NCBI GenBank assembly: GCA_022565355.1
Contig: JAIUMU010000003.1
Coordinates: forward strand, 55,989-119,988
DNA from: Idiomarina sp.
GTDB taxonomy: Bacteria; Pseudomonadota; Gammaproteobacteria; Enterobacterales; Alteromonadaceae
Length of the DNA: 64,000 bases
Direction of reading: 5' to 3'
Part shown: in pieces, positions 26,909 to 36,792 of the stretch
Layout: every line of letters starts with the position of its first letter
Position numbering within the stretch: position 1 is the first letter of the stretch
The notes under the pieces: model-generated
What the model saw: only the letters and a program-made list of their open reading frames with translations
Databases searched by the model: none
Told to the model about the DNA's origin: nothing
Translations under genes and position numbers: made by a program

Positions 26909-28096
26909 ATGCAATCACGTAGGTTTGTGCGTTGTTTCATTGTGGCGGTTACGGTAGTTTTTATGCCCGTAAGCCTCACGCTTACCGGGCTTGCCCCAGC
27001 GTATGCCGTGGCGCAACAAGATCCGCAAGCCGAGCATGCGCGCACCCAACGTGAGTTGCAATCGCTGCAGAACGAAATTCAGCAACGCCGACAAAGTATT
27101 GAGCGCCGCCAACAACGCCTCAGTAGCGGTGAGCGCGATCTACGCAACCTAGAAACGCAAGTGCAATCGGCAGCGCGCCAGTTGCGCGAAACCGAACTAA
27201 AGATCGCTTCAGTTGAAGGGCATATCTACGAGCTTGAACAAGAACAAGCAAGGCTGCAAGCGCAAGTAACCCAGCAGGCAGAAGCATTGGCGGCACAAAT
27301 CGAATCGGCCTACAAAAATGGCCAGCATGGATTCTTAAAGTTATTACTTAACCAAGATAACCCCGCTCGGTTTGAGCGCATGCTGGAGTATTATCAGCAC
27401 ATTAGTGCGGAGCGGTTGGCAAAACTCGAGGAATTACATCAGCTAGAAGAACAGTTAAAGGTAGTTGAAGCCGATGTGCGCGAACAACGCGCAAGTTTAC
27501 AAACCACCATGCGCCAGCAAGAACAACAACGGCAAACGCTTGCGAGCAGGCAGCAGGAGCAAGAGCAATTGGTTGCGCGCTTAAAGCGTGAACAACAAAC
27601 CGAACAATCGGCTCTGCAAAATATGCTACGCGATGAACAAAACCTCAGCGAGATGTTAGCCGCGTTACAAGAAATCATGTCACGGCAAAACTTTAACTTA
27701 CGTGGCCTCGCAGATATGCGTGGGCAACTCAGCTGGCCCGCCCAAGGCCGCCTCAAACATGCATATGGCAGCCAACGCAGCGGCGAAGTACGCTGGCGTG
27801 GCGTGGTACTAGAAACGGCCGCTGAAGCGCCTGTGCGTGCCATTGCCGACGGCCGGATTATCTTTTCCGATTGGTTGCGTGGGTTCGGCATGGTTGTGAT
27901 TATCGATCATGGCGAAAACTACATGAGCTTGTACGGCTACAATCAAGCACTACTGAAAGATATTGGTGAACCTGTGCGCCGCGGCGAAACAATTGCCTTA
28001 GCCGGCCGAAGTGGTGGTCAATCAGAGAGTGGTTTGTACTTTGAAATTCGCCATGAAGGGAATCCAATCAATCCAACGCCGTACATTGCGCGCTAG
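26909..28096 (+). CDS. envC: Murein hydrolase activator EnvC
   Basis: Periplasmic activator of amidases AmiA/AmiB at the division septum, recruited by FtsEX. The signal peptide is followed by a long coiled coil (about 45-260, Gln/Glu/Arg-rich) and a degenerate LytM (M23) domain from about 285. The LytM metal ligands are not conserved (no HxH pair), as in other EnvC, so it should activate amidases rather than cut peptidoglycan. At 395 residues it is close to usual. It is immediately downstream of gpmI; ftsE and ftsX lie about 2 kb away. Confidence 0.95.
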   Translation: MQSRRFVRCFIVAVTVVFMPVSLTLTGLAPAYAVAQQDPQAEHARTQRELQSLQNEIQQRRQSIERRQQRLSSGERDLRNLETQVQSAARQLRETELKIASVEGHIYELEQEQARLQAQVTQQAEALAAQIESAYKNGQHGFLKLLLNQDNPARFERMLEYYQHISAERLAKLEELHQLEEQLKVVEADVREQRASLQTTMRQQEQQRQTLASRQQEQEQLVARLKREQQTEQSALQNMLRDEQNLSEMLAALQEIMSRQNFNLRGLADMRGQLSWPAQGRLKHAYGSQRSGEVRWRGVVLETAAEAPVRAIADGRIIFSDWLRGFGMVVIIDHGENYMSLYGYNQALLKDIGEPVRRGETIALAGRSGGQSESGLYFEIRHEGNPINPTPYIAR

Positions 28097-28111
28097 CATA
28101 GCGGTAAGCGC

Positions 28112-28366
28112 TTAGGGCGCGCTATCACATTCTAGCTGAGCCAATAAAATCAATGCTTCCTCGCGTGATTCGCCACACACGTATGCTTGCGCGGTGAACG
28201 CCGAGCACACAGCTGGCCGCTCTGGTTTACCAAATATTTTACATAGGTTTTGTGCATCAAGCTGCACACAGCGGGTGTTGGCGGGTTTGCCATTCGGCAT
28301 ACCTGGGATGGGGCTGGAAATAGAAGGTGCGATGCAACAAGCACCGCACCCTGCTCTACATTCCAT
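28112..28366 (-). CDS. YkgJ-family cysteine-cluster protein
   Basis: An 84-residue protein with many cysteines: CRAGCGACC at the N-terminus, then [22 protein letters not shown] and YVCGES. This is the pattern of the YkgJ (zinc- or iron-chelating) family. The function is unknown; metal binding is likely from the arrangement. It lies between envC and rpoH, 32 bp downstream of the rpoH stop, so it may be cotranscribed with rpoH. Confidence 0.85.
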   Translation of the reverse strand: MECRAGCGACCIAPSISSPIPGMPNGKPANTRCVQLDAQNLCKIFGKPERPAVCSAFTAQAYVCGESREEALILLAQLECDSAP

Positions 28367-28398
28367 ACTTGCTCAATGCGTTAATCGTTGGCAAGTTC

Positions 28399-29256
28399 TT
28401 ACTGCATTGCCATGCGAAGTTTCTTCATGGCATTTTGTTCCAACTGGCGAATACGCTCTGCGGAAACTTCATAAGTTGCTGCTAAATCATGCAGTGTACT
28501 TTTATTATCATTCAACCAACGTGCACGTACGATTTCACGGCTGCGCTCATCAAGGCTCGCTAGTGCAGACGCTAAACGCCGATTCGCACGGGCTTCCCAA
28601 TCTTCAGCTTCTACTACCGCCGCAACATCAGATGATTTATCTTCTAAGTACTGGGAAGGTGAGAATGCGGTTTCACCACTTTCATCATCATCAACACCCA
28701 TATCGAATGCCGCATCATGGGCACTCATGCGTGATTCCATTTCCATTACTTCGGAAGGCTGAACACCAAGCTCGCGCGCTACCGTATCTACTTCATCATT
28801 GGTAAACCAACCCAAGCGTTTTTTCGCCTTGCGCAGGTTAAAGAATAATTTACGTTGTGCTTTTGTGGTTGCTACTTTCACGATACGCCAGTTGCGTAAT
28901 ACATACTCGTGAATTTCAGCTTTAATCCAATGCACAGCAAAAGAAACGAGGCGAACACCTACGGTTGGATCAAAGCGTTTTACGGCTTTCATTAGCCCAA
29001 TGTTGCCCTCTTGGATAAGGTCTGCCTGTGGCAACCCGTATCCTTGATAGCTGCGTGCTACATGCACCACAAAGCGCAGATGTGACATGATCAACCGCTT
29101 TGCCGCAGCCAAATCACCATCTTGCTGTAAACGCTCAGCCAGAGATTTCTCTTCTTCTGCACTTAACATCGGAATGCTATTAACCGATGAAATGTAGGCA
29201 TCTAGGCTACCCGTGCGGGGTACCGTTAACGCCATTGAATCAATTTGTGCAGTCAT
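28399..29256 (-). CDS. rpoH: RNA polymerase heat-shock sigma factor RpoH (sigma-32)
   Basis: Alternative sigma factor for chaperone and protease genes. Regions 2 and 4 are recognisable, with the RpoH-box-type sequence [17 protein letters not shown] between them, and the DnaK/FtsH-sensitive region 2.1 ([18 protein letters not shown]). At 285 residues it matches E. coli. The ATG has GGGAAG upstream. It follows ftsE-ftsX in the conserved order with a separate promoter candidate in the gap. Heat control of translation is known in E. coli, but I have not folded this leader. Confidence 0.97.
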   Translation of the reverse strand: MTAQIDSMALTVPRTGSLDAYISSVNSIPMLSAEEEKSLAERLQQDGDLAAAKRLIMSHLRFVVHVARSYQGYGLPQADLIQEGNIGLMKAVKRFDPTVGVRLVSFAVHWIKAEIHEYVLRNWRIVKVATTKAQRKLFFNLRKAKKRLGWFTNDEVDTVARELGVQPSEVMEMESRMSAHDAAFDMGVDDDESGETAFSPSQYLEDKSSDVAAVVEAEDWEARANRRLASALASLDERSREIVRARWLNDNKSTLHDLAATYEVSAERIRQLEQNAMKKLRMAMQ

Positions 29257-29370
29257 CTACTTCCCTCACTTTCCGCGAATAGAATACTTTCTTCTACATG
29301 CGCTTTTGCGCTGCAAACATAGACCTTCACAAGGCCAATAAGTTCCACTCAGCATACTGATCGACGAACC

Positions 29371-29398
29371 ATTCTAGCAGAGCCGAGCGCTCTTGCAA
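29371..29398 (-). promoter_or_regulatory. Candidate rpoH promoter
   Basis: On the minus strand TTGCAA (29393-29398), a 16-bp spacer and TAGAAT (29371-29376) match sigma-70 elements well. It lies about 115 bp upstream of the rpoH ATG in the 207-bp gap after ftsX. Confidence 0.5.
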
Positions 29399-29463
29399 GT
29401 GTGTTATAACGCAACATTGTAACCATTTGATGACAGCCAAAAAATAGCCCAAAAGATCGCCGT

Positions 29464-30462
29464 TTAACGGGGCTGTATGGCACTCACATGCCTACGTACT
29501 GCAATCCATGAACCAATTAACCCCAAACCAATGGCTACTGCCCACACCACCAACATATCTTGCAGCGACAATCCCTGCAGCGATAATGTACTCTCATAAG
29601 TAGCACTAAACTTAACGATAGCCGAATCGATCCAGATCACTAAAATGGTGGTGGCAAGCCAGGCAATAATGCCACCCACTACCCCATACCAAAAACCGGT
29701 ATACAAAAACGGCCGTTGAATATAGGCATCGGTAGCACCTACTAATTTCATGATCATAATTTCATCGCGGCGATTTAGAATGGCCAATCGAATGGTATTC
29801 CCCACAATGAGAATAACGGCCGTGCACAACAATAAACCGAGAGCCGCCACGCTGTTCTCAACAACTTTCACAATGCCCTGCAAACGTTCAAGCCACTTTA
29901 AATCGAGGCTGGCAGAATCAACTTCACGCTCCTGCTCCAGCGCTTGCAGTAGGTTGCGTGCCCTTTCAACGCTAGAATACTCCGATGTAGGCACCACCAC
30001 TAATACATCCGGTAATGGATTGGTTTCTAAGTAATCCAGTGCGCTACCAAAGCCAGAAATTTCCCGAAACTCGGCAAGGCCAGCTTCTTTATCAATTAGC
30101 TCTACCCGCTCCACTTCGTTCATGAGGCGCACACGTTCTCGGAATGTTTGCACTTCTTGCGAGCGTAAATCTTTACGCAAAAACACATTAATTTCCGCCG
30201 CGTTATCCCATTCCGCACTCACGCTTTGCGCATTTTTTACCACCACATACAAAGTAGTTGGCAGCGTTAAACTTAACCCTAATACCGCAATGGTCATCAA
30301 TGAAGCCATGGGCGTACGCCACAAATCGCCCAAACTGCCCAATGCTTGCTGGAAGTTGTTCACGAAAAACATGCTAAAGCGACGCATTAAGGAAATTTTT
30401 ACCGCGCTTGCGCCTTTTCTATTATCTCGCTTCTGGTTCGTGCCACGCGTAATGAAGGCCAT
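29464..30462 (-). CDS. ftsX: Cell-division protein FtsX
   Basis: Integral membrane partner of FtsE that couples ATP hydrolysis to EnvC activation at the septum. The 332-residue product has an N-terminal cytoplasmic arm, a helix at about 50-75, a large periplasmic loop (about 80-220; the EnvC-binding part in E. coli) and three more helices. The start overlaps the ftsE stop (TAATG), so translation is coupled. Confidence 0.96.
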   Translation of the reverse strand: MAFITRGTNQKRDNRKGASAVKISLMRRFSMFFVNNFQQALGSLGDLWRTPMASLMTIAVLGLSLTLPTTLYVVVKNAQSVSAEWDNAAEINVFLRKDLRSQEVQTFRERVRLMNEVERVELIDKEAGLAEFREISGFGSALDYLETNPLPDVLVVVPTSEYSSVERARNLLQALEQEREVDSASLDLKWLERLQGIVKVVENSVAALGLLLCTAVILIVGNTIRLAILNRRDEIMIMKLVGATDAYIQRPFLYTGFWYGVVGGIIAWLATTILVIWIDSAIVKFSATYESTLSLQGLSLQDMLVVWAVAIGLGLIGSWIAVRRHVSAIQPR

Positions 30463-31163
30463 TAGTAGCTCTCCTCATCCAGCGGTTCATAACCATCCGA
30501 TGCCAGCCCGTCATCGATCATGGCGCCGTTTCTTAGCACCAAATTGCGATGGCGCATGCGGGCTACTAGGGCTAAATCATGGGTAGCAATAAGCACCGAA
30601 ACACCTACTTGGTGAAACGATTCAAATAAATTCATAATTTCCAACGATAATGCAGGATCAAGGTTACCGGTGGGCTCATCGGCAAGAAGCAATGGTGGCT
30701 TATTCACAATAGCGCGGGCAATGCCTACACGCTGTTGCTCACCGCCCGACAACATAATGGGGTATTTGCGTTCTTGCCCGCCTAAACCAACTTTATCTAA
30801 TGCTGCTTGCACCCGCTTGCGCGCTTCCGATTGGGTATACCCTTCGATATACAATGGCAGCGCCACGTTATCGAACACGGTTTTGTCCATCAGCAAGCGG
30901 TGGTCTTGGAAAATCATACCAATATCACGGCGCAAATAGGGTATTTGCCGATTCGTGATTTTGCTCAGATCGTGGTTATTAATAAGTACGCGGCCCAGGG
31001 TTGGCCGTTCCATTAATGCCACCAAACGCAGCAAGGTACTTTTACCTGCACCAGAGTGGCCAGTTAAGAATGCCATTTCACCTTGCTCAACGGCAAAGGT
31101 TACTCGGTTCAGGGCCTGAAATCCGCCCGGATATGTTTTGCTTACCTGCTCAAAACGAATCAT
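30462..31163 (-). CDS. ftsE: Cell-division ATP-binding protein FtsE
   Basis: ABC-type ATPase of the FtsEX complex. Walker A is GHSGAGKST, the signature [14 protein letters not shown], Walker [12 protein letters not shown], and the H-loop ATHD; 233 residues, about 10 longer than E. coli, the extra lying at the C-terminus. It lies 68 bp downstream of ftsY and overlaps ftsX by one base. Confidence 0.97.
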   Translation of the reverse strand: MIRFEQVSKTYPGGFQALNRVTFAVEQGEMAFLTGHSGAGKSTLLRLVALMERPTLGRVLINNHDLSKITNRQIPYLRRDIGMIFQDHRLLMDKTVFDNVALPLYIEGYTQSEARKRVQAALDKVGLGGQERKYPIMLSGGEQQRVGIARAIVNKPPLLLADEPTGNLDPALSLEIMNLFESFHQVGVSVLIATHDLALVARMRHRNLVLRNGAMIDDGLASDGYEPLDEESY

Positions 31164-31231
31164 ACAACACCTTGTTAGTGAGTATTAACTTATGCGCAAT
31201 GCGCTATTATTATTCTAATTCTTTCGTTTTA

Positions 31232-32524
31232 CTATTCAGCCTTGGCACTACTTTTCGCGGTATCTGCAAGCACATCGGTAAATAACGCATCAACGAATTC
31301 ATGCGCTACAAACGGGCGTAAATCATGCAAGCTTTCACCCACGCCAATATAGCGAATTGGAATTTTAAACTGATTTGCCAACGCAAAAATCACCCCGCCT
31401 TTAGCGGTGCCATCTAACTTTGTCATAGCCAAGCCGCTAACACCAACGGCTTCATTAAATATTTTTGCTTGGCTAATGGCATTTTGGCCGGTACCGGCGT
31501 CTAAAGTAAGCAACACTTCATGCGGCATATTCTCATCTAGCTTCTTCATTACCCGCACAATTTTCTTCAGCTCTTCCATAAGATTGGCTTTATTTTGCAA
31601 ACGGCCGGCGGTATCGGCAATTAACACATCCACGCCGCGAGCTTTCGCGGCTTGTACCGCATCAAAAATTACCGAAGCACTATCAGCACCAGTGTGTTGC
31701 GCAATTACTGGAATACTGTTGCGTTCACCCCACACCTGCAGTTGCTCTACCGCGGCCGCTCGGAAGGTATCACCGGCTGCCAACATTACCGATTTGCCTT
31801 CACTCTGAAATTGCTGTGCTAGCTTACCAATGGTGGTGGTTTTCCCCACTCCATTTACGCCCACCATTAAAATAACGAATGGGCCGTTGCTGTTATCGAT
31901 AACCAGCGGGGCATTTACCGGCTCTAGCATTTCCGCCATAAATTCCTTTAGGCGGGTATACAGCAATTCGGCATCTTGTAATTCTTTGCGGGAAGCATGC
32001 GCGGTAAGCTCATCAATAATCTTAGCAGTAGTTTCCACGCCCACATCGGCCATTAATAGCTGCGTTTCCAGATCTTCGAATAACTCATCGTCTATCTGTT
32101 TGCCTACAAATAAATCGGCTAAGCCAGATCCCAGCGAGCTCGACGTTTTCTTCAGACCATCACGTAAGCGCTGCCACCAGCCTTTTTTCTCAGGCCGCTC
32201 AGCAGTGGCTTCGCTTGGTTGCGCTGTTGCACTCAATTCGGTTTGGGAATCCGCTACCGCGCTTGCCGAAGGGGTAGTTCGGCTTTGCATTGCTGCTGCA
32301 TCATCTACTGCGCTGGGTAAATCCGTGCCCTCTTTCGGCAAGGTCTCGCTCGCATCTGGCTTATCGGTATCCTGCGCTGCAGCTTCAGAATGCTGCTGTT
32401 CGGCTTGTTCCTCGTGCACTCGTTTTTCATTCTGCTGCGGATCATTTTCGTGCTGCGCATCTGCCGCAGCATCATCGTTTTTACCGCCGAAAAGAGAAGA
32501 TAAGAATGAACGTTTTTTTGCCAT
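31232..32524 (-). CDS. ftsY: Signal-recognition particle receptor FtsY
   Basis: SRP receptor GTPase that docks ribosomes making membrane proteins. The 430-residue product begins MAKKRSFLSSLFGG, then a long acidic low-complexity A domain (about 15-135), and the NG domain with the GTP motifs GVNGVGKTTTIGKLA, DTFRAAA, DTAGR and TKLDGTAKGG. I chose ATG 32524 because the FtsY-type start fits; the 32 in-frame codons upstream do not. It diverges from rsmD, as in E. coli. Confidence 0.97.
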   Translation of the reverse strand: MAKKRSFLSSLFGGKNDDAAADAQHENDPQQNEKRVHEEQAEQQHSEAAAQDTDKPDASETLPKEGTDLPSAVDDAAAMQSRTTPSASAVADSQTELSATAQPSEATAERPEKKGWWQRLRDGLKKTSSSLGSGLADLFVGKQIDDELFEDLETQLLMADVGVETTAKIIDELTAHASRKELQDAELLYTRLKEFMAEMLEPVNAPLVIDNSNGPFVILMVGVNGVGKTTTIGKLAQQFQSEGKSVMLAAGDTFRAAAVEQLQVWGERNSIPVIAQHTGADSASVIFDAVQAAKARGVDVLIADTAGRLQNKANLMEELKKIVRVMKKLDENMPHEVLLTLDAGTGQNAISQAKIFNEAVGVSGLAMTKLDGTAKGGVIFALANQFKIPIRYIGVGESLHDLRPFVAHEFVDALFTDVLADTAKSSAKAE

Positions 32525-32688
32525 AACCAAGAATTCCAATACATCGCTGAGAAGCGCTAATAATAGCATTGTTCGGTGCTTATGTGTACGGCCACAACTC
32601 GCCCTTATACTGCAGCCCAAGGTGCACTATAATAACGGCAAATAGGTAATGTGCAGCGCAATGAGCGCGCTAGCACCAAGGAGTTAGC

Positions 32689-33297
32689 ATGGCGAATAAG
32701 CGGCCACAGAGTGCGCCAGCGCGGAATGGTAAAGCTGCAGTGAGTGGCCAAATCCGGATTATTGGTGGCCAATGGCGCGGGCGGAAGCTGCCCGTAGCCG
32801 ATTTACCAGGCTTGAGGCCAACTACTGATCGAGTGAAAGAAACTCTGTTTAATTGGCTGCAGTTTGAATTGCGTGATGCGCGGGTACTTGATGTATTTGC
32901 CGGTACCGGCAGTTTAGGCTTTGAGGCGCTTTCTCGCGGTGCGCGCGAATTAGTAATGATTGAGAAAGCCAATCAGGCTGCACGGCAATTGCAACAGAAC
33001 ATTACCACATTGGCAGCGGCAGATAGGGCAACGGTTATTTGTGCCGATGCGCTGGCCACGCTGAATGAAACCCTTGGTGCATTTAACCTTGTGCTGCTCG
33101 ACCCACCATTTAATCAAGCATTACTACAACCTTGCATTGATCAGCTCGCGGTTGGGAACCTCGTAGCCAATCAGGCTTGGGTGTACATTGAATGTGAGCA
33201 ACAACTTACCTTTACAACACCAGCAGGCTGGCGTTTGCACCGAGAAAAAACGGCGGGCCAAGTGGCGTATCGGCTGTATCAGGTAGCCGCTGTTTAA
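32689..33297 (+). CDS. rsmD: 16S rRNA (guanine(966)-N(2))-methyltransferase RsmD
   Basis: SAM-dependent methyltransferase acting on G966 of 16S rRNA. DVFAGTGSLGFEALSRGA binds SAM and LLDPPFN is the N6/N2-MTase catalytic motif; 202 residues, full length. AAGGAG precedes the ATG. Its stop codon shares TTAA (33294-33297) with the convergent DUF416 gene, so there is no intergenic space. Confidence 0.96.
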   Translation: MANKRPQSAPARNGKAAVSGQIRIIGGQWRGRKLPVADLPGLRPTTDRVKETLFNWLQFELRDARVLDVFAGTGSLGFEALSRGARELVMIEKANQAARQLQQNITTLAAADRATVICADALATLNETLGAFNLVLLDPPFNQALLQPCIDQLAVGNLVANQAWVYIECEQQLTFTTPAGWRLHREKTAGQVAYRLYQVAAV

Positions 33298-33881
33298 AGG
33301 CCTAAATTCGACATGCCTTCATCGCGAGCAATGGCACGTACTTCCCGCACAAGCTCTTTATCGATATCGGCACTATCTTGCAGAAATGCCACCATAGCTT
33401 GCTGAACTTCAATTTCATAATGGCTTAACGGGTGTTGCTCTATAGCAACTGCCCGCTGGCCCGCATCCTCAATATCGGCAAACTCGCCGAGCTCAAGAAA
33501 GTGCGCCACTGAACCTTGCGATATTTTTGCCACATCTAACAGCGGCGCAGCATCGCGATCTTCAATGCCCTGCATTAAGCTACTTAACGCGGTACAGGCG
33601 GCAATGGCAGGGAACATCCCCAATACATCAAACTCTTGCTCGCTTGGGGTGCATTCTTCCAGCTTTTCTTGCCAGCGCTGCCAATCGGCGCCTTTATTCA
33701 CCGCCAGCTTATCCCACACCGCATTCAGGCCGCCGCGCAGTACTTTCGGATCGCCAAACTCGGTGCTGGCATGAAACAAATCATAGTTCGGTAGCATACG
33801 CTCGCACAAATACGCAGCCAACACGCCTTGGTGCTTTAAATCGAGATCACGAATCTGTTGAAATACTGTTTTACGTGCCAT
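33294..33881 (-). CDS. DUF416 family protein (YjaG-like)
   Basis: A 195-residue cytosolic protein resembling E. coli YjaG: AYLCERMLPNY, EFGDPKVLR and GMFPAIAACTALS match conserved positions, and it ends GMSNLGL like YjaG (ESNIGI). The function is unknown. It overlaps the rsmD stop codon by 4 bases and lies 12 bp downstream of the MarC-family gene, so it may be in an operon with it. Confidence 0.85.
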   Translation of the reverse strand: MARKTVFQQIRDLDLKHQGVLAAYLCERMLPNYDLFHASTEFGDPKVLRGGLNAVWDKLAVNKGADWQRWQEKLEECTPSEQEFDVLGMFPAIAACTALSSLMQGIEDRDAAPLLDVAKISQGSVAHFLELGEFADIEDAGQRAVAIEQHPLSHYEIEVQQAMVAFLQDSADIDKELVREVRAIARDEGMSNLGL

Positions 33882-33893
33882 GAAAACCGCCTT

Positions 33894-34490
33894 TTATGAG
33901 GCCGATGTTGCCAAATACTGCATAATGCCATCAAGGAACATTTGTACAGCAATCATAATCAGAATCAAACCCATCAAGCGCTCGATGGCATTTAACCCGC
34001 GCTGCCCTAGTGCCCTTAATACGAAGCCACTAAACATCAAAATTGTGGCTGATATTGCCCAAGCCGCTACCGAAGCAATGGTCCAATCCAGCATTTGATC
34101 AGGCGCTTGGTTCGCCAATAACAGCAACGCTGCTAACAACGACGGTCCCGAAATTAACGGGATGGCTAACGGCACAATAAAGGGCTCATCACCGGCCGGT
34201 AAGCCAAGCACACCGCCCGGTTGCGGGAAAATAAGCCGCAAGGCGATGATAAATAGAATAATACCACCGGCAATACTCACCGATTCTTGGCGTAACCCCA
34301 GCCAAGCAAGCATACCTGTACCTAAATACAGAAACAGCAGCATGAAAAATAACGCAAATAACAGTTCGCGAATCAGCACTTTTTTCCGCCGTTTCGGATC
34401 TACGTGCCGCAATACCGAGATGAAGATAGGCAAGTTGCCCAGCGGATTCATAATCAGTAGCAAGGTTATCGCAGCGGTAACGGTATCCAT
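33894..34490 (-). CDS. MarC/YhgN-family integral membrane protein
   Basis: Small membrane protein of 198 residues with six predicted helices. The N-terminus LLLIMNPLGNLPIF and the central PLAIPLISGPSLLAALLLL are typical of the MarC (NAAT) family, and the sequence is closer to E. coli YhgN. The annotated multidrug role of MarC has been disproved, so the substrate is unknown. It lies directly upstream of the DUF416 gene. Confidence 0.88.
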   Translation of the reverse strand: MDTVTAAITLLLIMNPLGNLPIFISVLRHVDPKRRKKVLIRELLFALFFMLLFLYLGTGMLAWLGLRQESVSIAGGIILFIIALRLIFPQPGGVLGLPAGDEPFIVPLAIPLISGPSLLAALLLLANQAPDQMLDWTIASVAAWAISATILMFSGFVLRALGQRGLNAIERLMGLILIMIAVQMFLDGIMQYLATSAS

Positions 34491-34665
34491 GAACTTTCCC
34501 TAAAATATCGAATTGCGTGTAATGGCGCTAAGTATATCACCAGATTGACAATTTTACTGCCGCCAGAATGCGAAAAGCGTGCCTGATTTGTGCGGGTTTA
34601 CTAGAGCAATAGCACTAGTTTAGTGTAATCTGTGTACTTAGTTGCGTTTACATTAGGAGAGCTTG

Positions 34666-35661
34666 GTGACGGGATGGCAGCACATTGCTGGTAGCGATGC
34701 GTTGAACTTGAATTTAATTCAACGCGCCGAAAAACTAATTACCCCATACATTGTGCATACTCCTGTGCTGCAAAGCCCTACCTTGAATGAAATAGCCGGC
34801 GCTGAGCTATTTTTTAAATGCGAAAACCTACAAAAAACTGGCGCCTTTAAATTTCGTGGCGCCGTGCATGCACTGCTGCATTTAACGGCCGAGCAGCGCC
34901 AGCATGGGGTGTTTACCGTATCGTCTGGTAATCATGGTGCTGCATTGGCCGCCGCTGGTGCTATTTTGGGTATCGCGGTAAAAGTGGCGGTGCCGAAGAA
35001 TGCGCCAGCGGTTAAGAAAGCCAATATTGCCAGCTACCAAGCAGAGATCGTAGAAATTGAGCCCGGTATGGCCGCGCGTGAAAACTTCATTCATGAACAA
35101 GCGCGCAACGATGCACAGCGTTCATTCATACCACCTTACGATCATCCGCTGATTATGGCCGGCCAGGGCACTGCCGCATTGGAGCTGGTGAAAGCAGAAC
35201 CCGAACTTGATGTGTTAGTTACCCCGCTAGGCGGTGGTGGTTTACTCTCGGGCACCGCCATGGTGGGCCACAGCCAAGGCATGGATGTATTTGGTGTAGA
35301 GCCGGAGCTCGCTAGCGATGGTTGGCATTCGTTGCAAACCGGTAGTATTCAGCCAGCGCTCCCTCCCACAAGCATTTGCGATGGCTTGCTTACTAGCTTA
35401 GGGCAACATACCTTTCCGGTGCTACAAACCATGGTGAACAACGTATTGTTAGTATCTGAAACCGAAGTAGTAGCCGCCATGCAAACCCTATGGCAGGCCC
35501 TAAAGCTCGTAATTGAACCTTCATCGGCCACCGTTTTCGCGGCAGTTTGCAAATACCCACAGCATTTTCGTGGCAAGCGCATTGGCCTTATTTTAAGTGG
35601 CGGCAACGTTGATGTTACCCAATTGCCATGGCCGGTTACACAGCTGGAGTTACACCCATGA
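34666..35661 (+). CDS. PLP-dependent threonine/serine dehydratase-family enzyme
   Basis: Fold-type-II PLP enzyme of 331 residues, closest in style to threonine dehydratases, serine racemases and L-threo-3-hydroxyaspartate ammonia-lyases. The PLP-binding Lys is in KTGAFKFRGA (K62), the phosphate loop PLGGGGLLSG, and the substrate loop SSGNHGAA. There is no ACT regulatory domain, so this is the short, catabolic form. The start is GTG at 34666, with AGGAG 6 nt upstream; no ATG is in frame nearby. The next gene overlaps by ATGA and encodes a D-serine/hydroxyaspartate dehydratase-like enzyme, which suggests use of 3-hydroxy amino acids. Confidence 0.88.
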   Translation: MTGWQHIAGSDALNLNLIQRAEKLITPYIVHTPVLQSPTLNEIAGAELFFKCENLQKTGAFKFRGAVHALLHLTAEQRQHGVFTVSSGNHGAALAAAGAILGIAVKVAVPKNAPAVKKANIASYQAEIVEIEPGMAARENFIHEQARNDAQRSFIPPYDHPLIMAGQGTAALELVKAEPELDVLVTPLGGGGLLSGTAMVGHSQGMDVFGVEPELASDGWHSLQTGSIQPALPPTSICDGLLTSLGQHTFPVLQTMVNNVLLVSETEVVAAMQTLWQALKLVIEPSSATVFAAVCKYPQHFRGKRIGLILSGGNVDVTQLPWPVTQLELHP

Positions 35662-36731
35662 GTATCAACTGGAATACCATTATTGGCCCACAAGTGTTGG
35701 TGGATAGTAAGAAGGCTAAACGCAATATTAAGCGTATGCAGGAAAAAGCAGTAGCTGCCGAGGTAGCCCTACGGCCGCATTTCAAAACCCACCAATCGGT
35801 GAGTATTGGTAAATGGTTTGGTAATCCTGAAACCACCCCTATTGCGGTTTCCTCCGCCGATATGGCGCGCATGTTCGCCAGCGCAGGTTGGCAAGATATT
35901 CTGATTGCTATCCCGTTAAACCCCCGCGCTTTGCCTGCCTATAACCGCCTAGCAAGTGAAGTAACCTTAGGATTAACCATTGAAAGCATAGCCGCCCTTA
36001 GCACTATTGAACGCTTACAAAACTCAGTAGATGTGTATATCGAAGTAGATGCTGGCTATGGCCGTACTGGTATTTCCTGGCGCCAGCACGAGCTCATTGC
36101 GCAAATCCTTACCCATGCCCGCAACATTCCCCATGTGCGCCAGCTCGGGTTATTACTGCATGCTGGCAATAGCTATAACGCCCGTGGCGATATTGGCATT
36201 GCCGAAATTCACCACGAAAGCTTGCAGCGTTTACAGGAACTGTTGCCGCATTTGCCCGATGCCGAAACATTGCGCATTAGTGTAGGCGATACCCCAACTT
36301 GCAGCCGTATGCATGAGTTTCCCGGTGCTGATGAAATTCGCCCTGGCAACTATGTATTTTATGATTGGCAGCAGCAACGCATTGGCGCTTGCGAATGGTC
36401 TGATATTGCCCTTGCGCTCGCCTGCCCAATTATTGGCATTTACCCAGAGCGCGGCGAAGTAGTAGTGCATGGGGGCGCGGTGCACTTCAGCAAAGATTGG
36501 GCCAACGTAGATGGCAAGCCAGTATTTGGCCAAGTAGTGCACCAAACTAAAAGTGGTTGGGGTGGCCCTATTCAAGGCGCTCAATTAATTGGTGTATCGC
36601 AAGAGCACGGCAAAGTACGGGTACCCGATGCCATGCTGAAAGAACTCAGCCTAGGGGATTTATTAGTAATTGTGCCAGCTCATTCTTGCTTGGTTATGTC
36701 GGCATTTCATGGTGAGTGTGTGGTGATCTAA
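35658..36731 (+). CDS. DSD1-family PLP enzyme (D-threonine aldolase / D-serine dehydratase-like)
   Basis: Fold-type-III (alanine-racemase-like barrel) PLP enzyme of 357 residues. The PLP Lys is K43 in RPHFKTHQ, and a C-terminal VPAHSC (H342, C344) matches the zinc site that D-serine dehydratases and D-threonine aldolases of the DSD1 group use for catalysis. Homologues act on D-serine, D-threonine or D-threo-3-hydroxyaspartate; the exact substrate cannot be read from the sequence. ATG 35658 overlaps the previous stop (ATGA), so both proteins are made together. A hairpin terminator follows. Confidence 0.85.
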   Translation: MSINWNTIIGPQVLVDSKKAKRNIKRMQEKAVAAEVALRPHFKTHQSVSIGKWFGNPETTPIAVSSADMARMFASAGWQDILIAIPLNPRALPAYNRLASEVTLGLTIESIAALSTIERLQNSVDVYIEVDAGYGRTGISWRQHELIAQILTHARNIPHVRQLGLLLHAGNSYNARGDIGIAEIHHESLQRLQELLPHLPDAETLRISVGDTPTCSRMHEFPGADEIRPGNYVFYDWQQQRIGACEWSDIALALACPIIGIYPERGEVVVHGGAVHFSKDWANVDGKPVFGQVVHQTKSGWGGPIQGAQLIGVSQEHGKVRVPDAMLKELSLGDLLVIVPAHSCLVMSAFHGECVVI

Positions 36732-36757
36732 AAAGCCCCAGAATCATTCCGGGGCTT
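36732..36757. terminator. Terminator after the DSD1-like gene
   Basis: AAAGCCCC-AGAATCATTCC-GGGGCTTT forms an 8-bp outer stem with an inner GAAT/ATTC pairing, right at the stop codon. The T-tract is short (TTTCC), so strength is moderate. Confidence 0.75.
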
Positions 36758-36792
36758 TCCATGCTTGCCGTTAACTGGCGCCACTTGTGTGC

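Noticed and set aside
28194..28805. Open frame opposite rpoH
   Set aside because: Antisense shadow of rpoH and the Cys-cluster gene, His/Leu-rich, no ribosome site.
31178..31189. Possible SlmA site GTGAGTATTAAC before ftsE
   Set aside because: Ten of 12 matches to GTGAGTACTCAC, but a match this loose is expected about twice by chance in 64 kb, and the site lies 15 bp upstream of a gene already inside an operon.
31830..32645. Long open frame opposite ftsY
   Set aside because: A 271-codon shadow of ftsY; the sequence is Ser/Ala/Cys-rich, typical of antisense to the acidic A domain.
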